From positions 62,001-126,000 of the forward strand of contig NZ_JAFCKP010000005.1 of assembly GCF_018130245.1 (NCBI RefSeq): a stretch of 64,000 nucleotides of DNA. The letters run 5' to 3'. The notes beneath the pieces are model-generated. The model had not been told where the DNA came from, did not search any database, and worked only from the letters and a program-made list of their open reading frames with translations. Both the position numbers and the translations under genes were made by a program. The stretch comes from Bradyrhizobium sp. SZCCT0231 (lineage in GTDB: Bacteria > Pseudomonadota > Alphaproteobacteria > Rhizobiales > Xanthobacteraceae). Below, in pieces: positions 26,662 to 35,131 of this stretch (within the stretch, counting starts at the first letter, position 1; each line of letters starts with the position of its first letter).

Positions 26662-26814
26662 ATGCGCGAATTATCGGCGGAAGCCAGGCTGCATTTCTAC
26701 GCGCGTTCGCTCTCGCGTCGGAGCGGGGCGAGCCTGCACCACGTTGCGATGTACAGCGCCTTTGCCGTCATTGCCGCCATCGTGTTCGGCACGCTGTCGG
26801 TGCATCCATTTTGA
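26662..26814 (+). CDS. Small single-pass membrane protein (50 aa)
   Basis: A 50-codon frame, ATG to TGA. It has a basic N-terminal half (HFYARSLSRRSGASLHH) followed by one hydrophobic helix (AMYSAFAVIAAIVFGTL, about 30-46). The layout (amphipathic basic part, then one helix) is common among small inner-membrane proteins. The codon use fits the host. I do not recognise the family. Confidence 0.5.
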   Translation: MRELSAEARLHFYARSLSRRSGASLHHVAMYSAFAVIAAIVFGTLSVHPF

Positions 26815-26820
26815 AGCTCT

Positions 26821-26952
26821 CGTAGGGTGGGCAAAGGCGAGCTCTTCGCGCGCCGTGCCCACCATCTCTCAACATCCAAAATCGATTTGGTGGGCACGCT
26901 TCCGCCTTCGCTCTTCGAGCTACGGCGGACAAGTCGCTTTGCCCACCCTACG
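26821..26952. repeat. Palindromic intergenic repeat with nested inverted repeats
   Basis: CGTAGGGTGGGCAAAG (26821-26836) and its perfect complement CTTTGCCCACCCTACG (26937-26952) enclose a second inverted pair, GTGCCCACCA and TGGTGGGCAC. Elements with this GTGGGCAC core are scattered through Bradyrhizobium genomes. It sits at the converging ends of the small membrane gene and pxpA. Confidence 0.75.
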
Positions 26953-26965
26953 CACCGAGTCTGCC

Positions 26966-27733
26966 TCACCCGCGCTTGAACGGCGCGACCTCGATCCCTG
27001 CAGCCTTCAACGCTTGACGCAAGGTCTGCGCGATCTCGACGGCGCCGTGTGTGTCGCCATGGATGCACACCGTATCCGTGCGCATCTTGATGACCTTGCC
27101 GGTCACCGACACCACCGCGCCGTCCTGCACCATGCGCACCACGCGATCGGCGATCATTTTCGCATCGTGCAGCACCGCGCCGGGCTTCTTGCGCGAGACG
27201 AGGTTGCCGTCGTCCTCATAGGCGCGGTCGGCGAACACCTCGTGCACCATCGGCAGGTTGGCCGCTTCGCCGGCCTTCACCAGTTTCGAATTGGCGAGCA
27301 CGACGAAGATCAGGTTGGGATCGACCGCCTTGATGCCGGCGGCGATCGCCTTCGCCGTCATGTCGTCTTCGCAGGCGACGTTGGAGAGCGCGCCGTGCGC
27401 CTTCACATGGGTGACCTTGTGGCCGGCCGCAGTCGCGATCGCCTGCAAGGCGCCGATCTGGTAGGCGACGAGGTTCTCGATCTCGGAGGCCTTCAGCCCC
27501 GCGATCGGATGGCGGCCGAAGCCGTGCAGGTCGCGGTATCCGGGATGCGCGCCGACCGAGACGCCGCGCGCTTTCGCCAGCTCCACCGTCCGGCGCATGA
27601 TGTCGGGGTCGCCGGCGTGGAAGCCGCAGGCGACGTTGACCGAGCTCGCCAGCTCGATCATGGCGGCATCGTTGCCCATCTCCCACGCGCCAAAACCTTC
27701 GCCGAGGTCGCAATTAAGATCGACTGTCTTCAT
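26966..27733 (-). CDS. pxpA: 5-oxoprolinase subunit PxpA (LamB/YcsF family)
   Basis: 255 residues of the LamB/YcsF family: the N-terminal [15 protein letters not shown], then [19 protein letters not shown] and VKAHGALSN, all conserved. PxpABC hydrolyses 5-oxoproline (pyroglutamate) to glutamate with ATP, which removes a damage product of glutamine and glutathione. It is the last gene of the pxpB-pxpC-pxpA operon; the gap to pxpC is 32 bases. Confidence 0.95.
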   Translation of the reverse strand: MKTVDLNCDLGEGFGAWEMGNDAAMIELASSVNVACGFHAGDPDIMRRTVELAKARGVSVGAHPGYRDLHGFGRHPIAGLKASEIENLVAYQIGALQAIATAAGHKVTHVKAHGALSNVACEDDMTAKAIAAGIKAVDPNLIFVVLANSKLVKAGEAANLPMVHEVFADRAYEDDGNLVSRKKPGAVLHDAKMIADRVVRMVQDGAVVSVTGKVIKMRTDTVCIHGDTHGAVEIAQTLRQALKAAGIEVAPFKRG

Positions 27734-27765
27734 GGGGTGCTCTCCGCCTCTGGTCTTGTTGTCGC

Positions 27766-28803
27766 TTACGGCTCCGCCGTGACCTGCCAGGTCCCGGCAT
27801 CGACCGCGCTGACCGCATAGCCTGCCACATTAGCATCGCTGAGCGCCTCGATGTTGAGGGCGACGGTGTCGGCGGAGCGCAGACGATCGGGCAGGCTGCG
27901 GATCGCTTGCGCAAACTTGCGCGCCTCGTCCTGCGCCTCGGCCATGCTGACAGCCTTGAACCGGAACGCGGTTCCCGCCGAGGTCTGGGCGAGGCGGCCG
28001 ATATCGGCCGTGATCACGGTGGCGATCTTCGGATAGCCGCCGGAGGTGCCGCGGTCCATCATCAGTGCGATCGGCGCGCCGTTGCCGGGCACCTGGATGC
28101 TGCCGTTCACCGTGCCGTCGGAGACGATGTTGTGGCCATGCAGATGCTTGATCGCGGGGCCCTCGAGCCGGTAGCCCATGCGGTCGGAGGTTGCCGAGAT
28201 CTTCCATTCGCTGTTCAGGAACAGCGCCTTGTTGGCCTCGTCGAACTCGTCGTCCTGCGGCCCCAGCAGCACACGGATCGGGCCGCTCACAGGCTTCGGC
28301 AGCTCGATGCGCAGCTCGCTCGCACCGCTGGCAGCATCGACGTTGAACTCGTCACCGGCCTGGAGTGGGCGCGGGTAGGGGCTGCCGAGGCCGGCGCGGG
28401 CGTTCACCGCGAGACTGCCGAACACCGGTTCGCCCTTGATGGCGCCTTGGATTGCGAGATAGGTGAAGGCGCCGCCGCGAGCAAAGCCGAGCGTCAGCGT
28501 CTCGCCGTCCTTCAGCGTCACCGATGTGTCCATCGCGACCGGGTTTCCGGCGACGTCCGCGTTGCGCGGCGCGCCCGATATCGCCACGCGCACGGCGCCG
28601 TCGCGAGCGGTGAAGGAGGCGCCGAACGGGCCGATCTCGACGGCTGCCGCGAAAGGCTCGTTGCCGACGAGCGTGTTCGCCGCCGCAAGCGACAGCCGGT
28701 CCATCGCTCCGCTGACCGTCAAGCCGTAGCGCTGCGCGCCGTGGCGGCCGCCATCCTGGACCGAGCTTGCAGGGCCGATGCTGGCAACGATGAGCCGGCT
28801 CAT
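27766..28803 (-). CDS. pxpC: 5-oxoprolinase subunit PxpC (biotin-dependent carboxyltransferase-like)
   Basis: 345 residues of the KipA/PxpC family (related to allophanate hydrolase subunit 2): [19 protein letters not shown] at the N-terminus, and [43 protein letters not shown] further on. It forms the PxpBC heterodimer that phosphorylates or opens the 5-oxoproline ring. Its start overlaps the pxpB stop by 4 bases. Confidence 0.94.
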   Translation of the reverse strand: MSRLIVASIGPASSVQDGGRHGAQRYGLTVSGAMDRLSLAAANTLVGNEPFAAAVEIGPFGASFTARDGAVRVAISGAPRNADVAGNPVAMDTSVTLKDGETLTLGFARGGAFTYLAIQGAIKGEPVFGSLAVNARAGLGSPYPRPLQAGDEFNVDAASGASELRIELPKPVSGPIRVLLGPQDDEFDEANKALFLNSEWKISATSDRMGYRLEGPAIKHLHGHNIVSDGTVNGSIQVPGNGAPIALMMDRGTSGGYPKIATVITADIGRLAQTSAGTAFRFKAVSMAEAQDEARKFAQAIRSLPDRLRSADTVALNIEALSDANVAGYAVSAVDAGTWQVTAEP

Positions 28804-29531
28804 GCGACCACCTGCTCGGCGACGATCTCGCCGGCTTCCGCAGCGCGGTCCATCTCCTCGAACATCTTGTGGTCGATGGCGAAGAACGTCACGCGGTCAC
28901 CGGGTTCGGTGAGGAAGGTCGGATTGCGATGGAGTTGATAGGTTCTGACAGGCGTGCGGCCCAAAAGGTGCCAGCCGCTCGGGGCGGCCAGGCATTGGAT
29001 GCCGGCCTGGATGCCGCCGATCGAGATCGTCCCGGCGGGCGTCAGCAGCCGCGGCGACTGCCGCCGCGACATGTGCAGGGACTTGTCGAGGCCGCTGAGA
29101 TAGGACCAGCCCGGCGTGAAGCCGATCATGGCGACCTTGTAGTCGCCGCCAGCATGCCGGGCGACGATGTCATCGGGCGTGGTGCCAAGCGCCTTGGCGA
29201 CGTCCTCGAGATCGATGCCATGCTCGCCGCCATAGGCGACGGGAATGCGCCAGCGGCGCGCCTTGGTGACCGGCGGCAGCGGCCGGATGGCGATCGGGAG
29301 GATCGTTTGGCCGAGCGCATCGAAACCGATCTTGCCGGGATCATAATGCACCAGCAGCGAGCGATAGGTCGGCACGGTCTCGGTGATGCCGTCGATCGGG
29401 CTCGCTGCGAGCGCCTTGTCGAGCGCCAGCACGCGCTGGTTGGCCTCGTCATCGATGGTGCGGCTGAACTCGACCGTGACGGCGCTGTCGCCACTGGGCA
29501 GAAGGCGGGGCGGGGGAAGCGTCGCGGCCAT
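28800..29531 (-). CDS. pxpB: 5-oxoprolinase subunit PxpB (KipI family)
   Basis: 243 residues of the KipI/allophanate hydrolase subunit 1 family: LLPSGDSAVTVEFSRTID (about 11-28), VPTYRSLLVHYDP, FTPGWSYLSGLD and TPAGTISIGGIQAGI. The start MAATLPPPRLLPSGD is chosen because the frame stays open 138 bases further without family sequence. It is the first gene of the pxp operon and divergent from the RraA-like gene. It works as a heterodimer with PxpC. Confidence 0.93.
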   Translation of the reverse strand: MAATLPPPRLLPSGDSAVTVEFSRTIDDEANQRVLALDKALAASPIDGITETVPTYRSLLVHYDPGKIGFDALGQTILPIAIRPLPPVTKARRWRIPVAYGGEHGIDLEDVAKALGTTPDDIVARHAGGDYKVAMIGFTPGWSYLSGLDKSLHMSRRQSPRLLTPAGTISIGGIQAGIQCLAAPSGWHLLGRTPVRTYQLHRNPTFLTEPGDRVTFFAIDHKMFEEMDRAAEAGEIVAEQVVA

Positions 29532-29779
29532 GAGCTGTCGAAATCGGGCTTCTGAAGAATGCGGTCCCCGGCGTTCGGGTTCCGCTTCGTCCTGCTTCGC
29601 GTAAATGCGCTCGCAAGTCCAATAAATTAATCCAAGGGCGCGCGATAAAGCCTTGTTATCGCGTCGCATAATAGCCCAGCGGCCCTGCGTAATTGCCAGC
29701 CTCTAGGCCCTTGACGCGAGGCGCCCGGCTCGCAAGATGCGCCCGTTCTTTCCTGCCCATCCGGAGCTCGTCTGTTTCC

Positions 29780-30478
29780 ATGTCGCTGTCCCCCGAAGCC
29801 CGCAAGACCCTCGCCGGCATCACCACCGCCACCATCACCACGGTCCTGCTGAAGAAGGGCCTGCGCAATGTGTGGATGCGCGGCGCCCGTCCGCTGCGCC
29901 CGGGCCTGCCGCGCCTGGTGGGGCCTGCTTTCACGCTGCGCTTCGTGCCGGCCCGCGAGGATCTGGCGACGCCGGAATCCTGGTCTTCGCCGATCTCGAC
30001 CCGCACCGCGATCGAGGCGATGCCGGAAGGCTGCATCGCCGTGGTCGACGCCATGGGCATCACCGATGCCGGCATCTTCGGCGACATCCTCTGCGCGCGC
30101 ATGGTCAAGCGCGGCGTCACCGCGCTCGTCACCGATGGCGTCGTGCGCGACGTCGAGGGCGTGCTCGGCACCAATCTTCCGGTATGGTGCGACGGCTATG
30201 CCGCGCCGCCTTCCGTTGCGGGCCTGACCTTCGTCGGCTGGGGCGAGCCGATCGGCTGCGGCGGCGTTGCCGTTTTCCCGAACGACATCGTGGTCGCCGA
30301 TCAGGACGGCTGCGTGCTGATCCCGCAGGCGATGCTCGATCACGTCCTCGCCGAGGGCGTCGAGCAGGAGCGCATGGAAGCCTGGATCGTCAACGAGGTG
30401 AACAACGGCGCCGTGCTGCCTGGCCTCTATCCCATGAATGCCGAAACCAAGGCGCGGTACGCCGCGAGCAAGAAGTAA
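29780..30478 (+). CDS. RraA-family protein (HMG/CHA aldolase type)
   Basis: 232 residues of the RraA fold. The glycine-rich GDILCARMVKRGV and the metal-site motif DGVVRD are present, the latter matching the R-D pair of 4-hydroxy-4-methyl-2-oxoglutarate / 4-carboxy-4-hydroxy-2-oxoadipate aldolases. The C-terminal extension (to NAETKARYAASKK) is also aldolase-like. It is therefore more likely a class II pyruvate aldolase or oxaloacetate decarboxylase than an RNase E inhibitor. It is paired with a cupin gene 24 bases downstream. Confidence 0.85.
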   Translation: MSLSPEARKTLAGITTATITTVLLKKGLRNVWMRGARPLRPGLPRLVGPAFTLRFVPAREDLATPESWSSPISTRTAIEAMPEGCIAVVDAMGITDAGIFGDILCARMVKRGVTALVTDGVVRDVEGVLGTNLPVWCDGYAAPPSVAGLTFVGWGEPIGCGGVAVFPNDIVVADQDGCVLIPQAMLDHVLAEGVEQERMEAWIVNEVNNGAVLPGLYPMNAETKARYAASKK

Positions 30479-30502
30479 CCGGGAAGAAGAGAGGTCATTT
30501 CG

Positions 30503-30907
30503 ATGGAGATCACTGTTGCAGGCACGCGGCCGACCCGCCACGCTCCCAAGGAGCACTTCACCGGCACTGTATTGCAGGACCCCGTGATCATGGCGCCCGC
30601 GCCGGCACGGCTGAACTGCTCGCGCGTATCGTTCGAGCCGGGCGCGCGCACCAACTGGCACCACCATCCGCTCGGGCAGACGCTTTACGTCATTTCCGGC
30701 GTCGGGCGCATCCAGTCCAAGGGCGGGCCGATCCGTGAGATCCGCCCGGGCGACACCGTCTGGATTCCGCCGGGCGAGCTGCACTGGCACGGCGCAACGC
30801 CGACCAACGGCATGTGCCACATCGCCATGCAGGAAGCGCTCGACGGCGTCTATTCGACCTGGCTGGAGCCGGTGACGGACGCGGACTACGGGGCCGCTTT
30901 GGGTTGA
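30503..30907 (+). CDS. Cupin-domain protein
   Basis: A 134-residue single-domain cupin. The metal ligands are visible in both cupin motifs: motif 1 PGARTNWHHHPLGQTLYVISG and motif 2 GDTVWIPPGELHWHG. This arrangement resembles small manganese cupins such as bacterial hydroxynitrile lyases and carboxymuconolactone-pathway cupins. It is probably co-transcribed with the RraA-like aldolase, so a shared role in keto-acid or aromatic-acid breakdown is plausible. The exact reaction is unknown. Confidence 0.85.
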   Translation: MEITVAGTRPTRHAPKEHFTGTVLQDPVIMAPAPARLNCSRVSFEPGARTNWHHHPLGQTLYVISGVGRIQSKGGPIREIRPGDTVWIPPGELHWHGATPTNGMCHIAMQEALDGVYSTWLEPVTDADYGAALG

Positions 30908-30913
30908 CGTTCC

Positions 30914-31047
30914 CGTGTCCCGGACAAGACGCATCGCCCCATGGCGATGCGTCGCCGATCCGGGACCCAGAATCTTCCGAGCGATTGACACTGCCGTGTC
31001 CCGGCTCAGCGTCGCGTCATTTCATGCCGCGCCGCGTCCGGGACACG
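30914..31047. repeat. Palindromic intergenic repeat, copy 2
   Basis: Ends CGTGTCCCGGAC (30914-30925) and GTCCGGGACACG (31036-31047) form an 11 of 12 inverted pair, with an inner GACGCATCGC/GCGATGCGTC stem. It is the same family as 15046-15202 and 55412-55514 and again sits between convergent genes. Confidence 0.75.
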
Positions 31048-31053
31048 GCAGCA

Positions 31054-31410
31054 TCACATCCGCTCCGCCGTCCACGTGCCCGTGCACATGGCGCCACGCC
31101 AGGTGCCGGAGCCCGAGGTGCCGCTGAGCCGACCGAAACCGACGGCGCGCTTGATGCCGGTGCTCAAGGTGACGTTGATGCTGCCGGCATCCGCCACGCG
31201 GCCGGACGCATTCACTGCGGCGCTGCTCGATGCGATCTGACCGTTGTTGATGCCGATCGCGACGGTTGCGCCATTGCCGCAAGCCTGGCTCGAGGAGGCA
31301 ATGCGGACATTCCATGCGCCGTCGAAGCTGCTCGTCGCAGCGCCTGCCTGCGTGAGCGGAAAGCCGATGGCGAGAATGGTGGCGAAGAGTCCTCTGCGAA
31401 TGCCGTTCAT
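31054..31410 (-). CDS. Secreted hypothetical protein
   Basis: 118 residues with a signal peptide (MNGIRRGLFATILAIGFPLTQAGA) and a mature part starting TSSFDGAWNVRI. That mature part has the glycine- and serine-rich beta pattern of a small periplasmic barrel domain. Two cysteines (residues about 43 and 109) could form a disulfide. SFDGxWxV openings recur in secreted rhizobial proteins of unknown role. No partner gene is adjacent. Confidence 0.7.
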   Translation of the reverse strand: MNGIRRGLFATILAIGFPLTQAGAATSSFDGAWNVRIASSSQACGNGATVAIGINNGQIASSSAAVNASGRVADAGSINVTLSTGIKRAVGFGRLSGTSGSGTWRGAMCTGTWTAERM

Positions 31411-31523
31411 GGCACGCCCCTGTGGTTGACCATGCAGGGGATCGTGGCACGCCTTGCGGAACCGGCGATGTGAGGGGGCTCACGCGAGCAGCAGGCTCTG
31501 TGAGGTAGCGCACGGCGCTCGAC

Positions 31524-31605
31524 AGTCATTCCGGGCGGCTCGTAGAGCCGACTATGGTGCGCAATTGCGCACCATAGTTCACGCTTCGCGCGCCCCGGAA
31601 TGACT
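31524..31605. repeat. Palindromic intergenic element with perfect 28-base core palindrome
   Basis: AGTCATTCCGGG (31524-31535) is exactly complementary to CCCGGAATGACT (31594-31605). Inside, 31551-31578 is a perfect 28-base palindrome centred on CAATTG. It is distinct from the CGTGTCCCGGAC family. It lies downstream of the DUF2147 gene and could act as its 3'-end hairpin. Confidence 0.75.
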
Positions 31606-31628
31606 CGGTACAGGACAGTTCGAGACGC

Positions 31629-32495
31629 TCAGTTCACCCGCGTCCAGGTCTGGCCGCCGCAGAACATGCCGCCGAAAGCGCAGCCCTGCACGCGCAGCCG
31701 GTCGGTGCCCTTCATGGCGATCGTCGAATCGTAGGTCGAGCCCGAGTTCGGATCGAGGATGCGGCCCGACCATTTCTGGTCCTTGCCGGGCTTCATATTG
31801 ATCAGCACCTGCTCGCCGTTCTGGTTCGATTTGCTGTCGACCGAATAGCCGCAGAGATTGCTGCCGCACTGCTCGATGCGGACCTTGCCTTCCTTCTCCT
31901 CGGTGAGCCAGACGCCGAGCGGCGAATTGAGATCGCGCGTCGGGGAAGCTGCCGGAGCAGGTGGCGCGACGGCAGCCTGAACGGGAGCGGGGGCAGGCGC
32001 CGCGGCGGGTGGCGGCGGCGGCGCCGGCGGGGCGGTAGCCACGGTCGGGGCGGGCGGCGGCGCCACGGCGGGCGCAGCCTGCTGCTCGACGGGAGCAGGA
32101 GCCGGAGGCGGCGCAGGCGGCGGCACAACGGCTGTTTGGGTCGGCGTGTTGGTGGCGGTCGTGGTCGGCGGAGGAGCCGGCGGTGGCGGAGCAGGAGGCG
32201 GCGCGACGGCGGCGGCTGCGGGTGCCTGCACGGCTGCGGGCGGCGCCGCAGGAGCGGGGGCTGGTGCCGGAGCAGCCGGCGCTTGCGGATCGACCGTGGC
32301 CTGCTGCGGCGCCGTCTCGTTCTTCTTGGCCTTCTTGGCTTTGCCCTGGCCGGTGTTGTCGTACACGCCGGGGATTTGCACCGTGCCGCGGTCGGGATCG
32401 ATGCGGATGGTGCGCCCGCCATATTCGAAGGTGTACTGGGCCTGAGCAGCCGTGCTCGCCAACAGGAATGCGGCCGTAGCCAACAGCTTCCTCAT
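31629..32495 (-). CDS. DUF2147 protein with long Pro/Ala linker
   Basis: 288 residues: a signal peptide (MRKLLATAAFLLASTAAQAQ), a short strand-rich segment (FEYGGRTIRIDPDRGTVQIP), a ~130-residue Ala/Pro-rich disordered linker (about 70-195), and a C-terminal DUF2147 domain (about 200-288). The last has LGVWLTEEKEGKVRIEQC, CGYSV and W-S-G-R-I-L-D-P. DUF2147 domains are small periplasmic barrels. The linker suggests a tethered or wall-spanning position. The start MRKLL is chosen for the signal peptide. Confidence 0.8.
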   Translation of the reverse strand: MRKLLATAAFLLASTAAQAQYTFEYGGRTIRIDPDRGTVQIPGVYDNTGQGKAKKAKKNETAPQQATVDPQAPAAPAPAPAPAAPPAAVQAPAAAAVAPPPAPPPPAPPPTTTATNTPTQTAVVPPPAPPPAPAPVEQQAAPAVAPPPAPTVATAPPAPPPPPAAAPAPAPVQAAVAPPAPAASPTRDLNSPLGVWLTEEKEGKVRIEQCGSNLCGYSVDSKSNQNGEQVLINMKPGKDQKWSGRILDPNSGSTYDSTIAMKGTDRLRVQGCAFGGMFCGGQTWTRVN

Positions 32496-32665
32496 TTCCG
32501 TCTCCTGAACAGATGGTCCCCGCACCGACGCTTACGCCCCGGTCCGATCGCGAAAAGTGATCCAGATCACTTTCATCCGTATGAGTCGTGCTGCGATGCG
32601 TTCGGGTTCAATACGCCCGGAACCCGTCCACAGTTTGGCCGACGCGAGCGACAGGACGACGCGGC

Positions 32666-32848
32666 CTAGTCGAACCAGGCGGCGTAGATCTTCTTGAAGC
32701 TGCCGTCCTCCATGGAGACAACGCGCAAGCTGCCGCGCTTGACGATCTCATCTAAGCGCGAGGGCGCCGGCTGCGCTTGGGCCGAAAGGTTTACCAGCAA
32801 CACCACGGCCAAGGCCGCCAAAGCTCGAACTGACATTCGAACGATCAT
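32666..32848 (-). pseudogene. Internally deleted amino-acid ABC substrate-binding protein
   Basis: 60 codons. Residues 1-43 are the start of a family-3 solute-binding protein: a signal peptide, then RLDEIVKRGSLRVV. Residues 45-60 (MEDGSFKKIYAAWFD) match the C-terminal helix usual in the same family. About 200 residues of binding domain that should lie between are absent, and the frame is kept. It looks like a deletion remnant; a short secreted peptide is possible but less likely. Confidence 0.55.
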
Positions 32849-32951
32849 CTCTTTTCCACCCCTGCGCGAGCTGTCATTGTGCCGCTGTTCGGACGTGGAC
32901 CTAGATCAGATGCCCGTCGCTGGCGAGGCAGAATTGAAAGGAATTCTTGAG

Positions 32952-33461
32952 GTGACGATCGCGATGTACGAGGCCTCAGTCGGCCTTTTCGTGCCGTATC
33001 TGCGCAGCCTGTCCGCGCTGCTCGACAAGGGCGTCGCTTACGCGGAGGCCCGCAAGTTCAACCCGACGGTTCTGCTCGGCATGCGCCTTGCGCCGAACAT
33101 GTACGACCTGGCGCAGCAGGTCGGTGAGGCCTGCCGCCACGCCACGGTTGCGCCGGCCCTGCTGGCGCAGCGCGATCCGGTGGTGCTGCCGGCCCTCGAG
33201 CACGACATGGCCGGGCTTCAGGCGCGCATCGCAACGTCGATCGAATTCATCGAAAGCCTGCCGCGCGCGGAGATCGATGCGGCTGCGGAACGGAATGTCT
33301 TCTTCAGGTTGAGGAACGGCACCGAGCTGCCCTTCACCGGGCGCACGCTGCTGCTGACATTCAGCGTCCCGCAGTTCTTCTTTCACGTCACCACGGCCTA
33401 CGACCTCCTGCGGCACGCCGGCGTCGAGCTCGTCAAGAAGGATTATCTCGGGCGGCGGTAG
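32952..33461 (+). CDS. DUF1993 family protein
   Basis: 169 residues of the all-helical DUF1993 (DinB-like four-helix) family: MTIAMYEASVGLFVPYLRSL, then FNPTVLLGMRLAPNMYDL, and FFHVTTAYDLLRHAGVEL at the C-terminus. The start is GTG at 32952, since family members begin MTI-x-MY; an in-frame ATG 12 bases on is the alternative. The function is unknown; related DinB folds act in thiol- or metal-dependent chemistry. Confidence 0.8.
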   Translation: MTIAMYEASVGLFVPYLRSLSALLDKGVAYAEARKFNPTVLLGMRLAPNMYDLAQQVGEACRHATVAPALLAQRDPVVLPALEHDMAGLQARIATSIEFIESLPRAEIDAAAERNVFFRLRNGTELPFTGRTLLLTFSVPQFFFHVTTAYDLLRHAGVELVKKDYLGRR

Positions 33462-33464
33462 AGC

Positions 33465-33941
33465 TTACGCTTCGCCCTTGCGCTCGTAGTCGGCCAGCGA
33501 GCTTCGGCCGGCGATCTCGCTGCGCAGCTCTTCGAAGCGACGATGTGACTCGTCCTCCCGCTCGTCAACGAAACGCACGGCGGCCTCGCTCGTCATCGGG
33601 CCGCTGACCACGGGAGCGGATTGCTCGCCGATGGTCTCGTGGACATAGAACTGGCCGTCATCGCCGCGATGGACAGTCCATTTGAGCCGGATCGCGACCA
33701 TCGGGCCGGGACCGACCTTGCTGTAGCCGTCGGCATCGGTGTGCTCCGGCACCAGCGGCTGCTCATCGACCATTGGATGCTCGTCGACCGCATGATGTTC
33801 TTCGACGGACGGCTGCTCACCGACGACGATCTCGGTCTCCCGGATGGTCTCGGTCTCGCGGACGACGAGGACGGGCTCGGGGTGCTCCAAAATGCTGGCG
33901 ATGGTCGCCAGCGCGTGGTCGGTCGGGTCGATCTCTGCCAA
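33465..33941 (-). CDS. Conserved hypothetical protein, acidic
   Basis: 158 residues, soluble. The middle (about 35-70) is a run of short Glu/His/Pro repeats (EEHHAVDEHPMVDEQPLVPEH) that look disordered. The C-terminal half (about 80-158) holds a compact KWTVHRGDDGQFYVHE strand pair and a charged helix (DEREDESHRRFEELRSEIAGR). I do not recognise a family. It converges with the DUF1993 gene, 3 bases apart. Confidence 0.65.
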   Translation of the reverse strand: MAEIDPTDHALATIASILEHPEPVLVVRETETIRETEIVVGEQPSVEEHHAVDEHPMVDEQPLVPEHTDADGYSKVGPGPMVAIRLKWTVHRGDDGQFYVHETIGEQSAPVVSGPMTSEAAVRFVDEREDESHRRFEELRSEIAGRSSLADYERKGEA

Positions 33942-34075
33942 GGGTCATCCTCCAGCTCGACGCGGCCGGCCAGTCTGTCCCACTGCCGCCGCGGCCGGTC
34001 TTATTACGCGCGTTTGATTAAGGCTGAGTTGGGGCTCGATCTGCACCAAAATGGGACGCTTTCTGGCATCCCGAA

Positions 34076-34097
34076 GGCGGGCGCATCGTCGCCCGCC
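34076..34097 (-). terminator. Hairpin at the end of the sugar importer operon
   Basis: GGCGGGC (34076-34082) pairs with GCCCGCC (34091-34097), 12 bases past the dehydrogenase stop on the minus strand. No T-run is present. Confidence 0.4.
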
Positions 34098-34108
34098 CGG
34101 CGCTCGGC

Positions 34109-35098
34109 TCAGCCCAGCACGTCCTGATTGATGACGTTTTGCCGGATGGGATCGCCGTCCAGCACACTCAGGATGTTGCGCGCAGTCTGCTCGCTCATGC
34201 GGCTCACCGCCTCGACGGTGACGCCGGCCACATGCGGGGCCATGATGACGTTTGGCAGCGCAAACAGCGCGTTGCTGACCGGCGGCGGCTCCACCTCGAA
34301 CACGTCGATGCCGGCGCCGGCGAGCTTGCCGGAGACCAGGGCGTCGTAGAGCGCGGCTTCCTTGACGATGCCGCCGCGCGCAGTGTTGATGAGATAGGAT
34401 CTCGGCTTCATCCGGCCGATCCGCCCCGCATCGAACAGGCCGACCGTCTCCGGCGTCTTGGGACAGTGGATGGTGACGAAGTCGGCGTGAGGCAGCGCGG
34501 CGTCGAGGTCGGTGACCGGCTCGCATCCGGCCGCCTTGATGTCGGCAGCGGGCTTGTAGGGGTCGTAGACCTGCACCTTCATCTCGAACGCCAAACAGCG
34601 CTTGGCGGTGCGACTGCCGATGCGGCCGAAGCCGATGACGAGCACGGTCTTGCCGTAGAGGTCGAACGGCAGCATGCCGAGCCGGTCGGCCCATGTGCCC
34701 TCCTTGACGCAGGAATGCAGCTCCTGCGCGCGCTTGGCGAGCGTCAGCATCATGAACAGCGCAGCTTCCGCGACCGAGGGCGAGTTGGCGCTGCCCGCCA
34801 CCATCAACGGCACCTTGCGGCGGGAGAGGGCGGGCACGTCGACGGCGTCGTAGCCGACGCCGATGCGGGTCACCACCTTCATGTCTTTTGATGCCTCGAG
34901 CTCGGTCTCGCCGAAGGCGGTGGCGCCGAGGGCGACGCCGTGGACGGGGGCATGGCTCTTCAGCAAGGCCTCGAAATCCCTGGCCGAGATCAGGTTCGGG
35001 AACTCGACGAGCTCGATATCGTCCCGCTGGGTGAGGAGGGCACGTGCCCCTTGCGACAAAGTTTGTGTAACGAAAATCTTCTTCTTGTTGGTCGCCAT
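34109..35098 (-). CDS. D-isomer-specific 2-hydroxyacid dehydrogenase
   Basis: 329 residues with the NAD-binding loop VIGFGRIGSRTAKR (about 154-167), the catalytic arginine in NTARGGIV, the glutamate in DVFEVEP and the histidine in APHVAG. The reaction is reversible oxidation of a D-2-hydroxy acid to a 2-keto acid. The gene ends the operon that encodes an ABC importer, so it probably acts on the imported compound, for example a sugar acid. The substrate is not readable. Confidence 0.92.
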   Translation of the reverse strand: MATNKKKIFVTQTLSQGARALLTQRDDIELVEFPNLISARDFEALLKSHAPVHGVALGATAFGETELEASKDMKVVTRIGVGYDAVDVPALSRRKVPLMVAGSANSPSVAEAALFMMLTLAKRAQELHSCVKEGTWADRLGMLPFDLYGKTVLVIGFGRIGSRTAKRCLAFEMKVQVYDPYKPAADIKAAGCEPVTDLDAALPHADFVTIHCPKTPETVGLFDAGRIGRMKPRSYLINTARGGIVKEAALYDALVSGKLAGAGIDVFEVEPPPVSNALFALPNVIMAPHVAGVTVEAVSRMSEQTARNILSVLDGDPIRQNVINQDVLG

Positions 35099-35131
35099 CG
35101 CTCCCCTGCCTGCTCGCGTTTCTTCACGGCG

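Noticed and set aside
29627-30991. A 454-codon minus-strand frame over the RraA and cupin genes
   Set aside because: It covers two recognised genes in reverse and shows no domain.
31980-32280. A CRISPR-like or microsatellite pattern in the DUF2147 gene
   Set aside because: It is the Ala/Pro codon repetition of a protein linker; there are no regular spacers.
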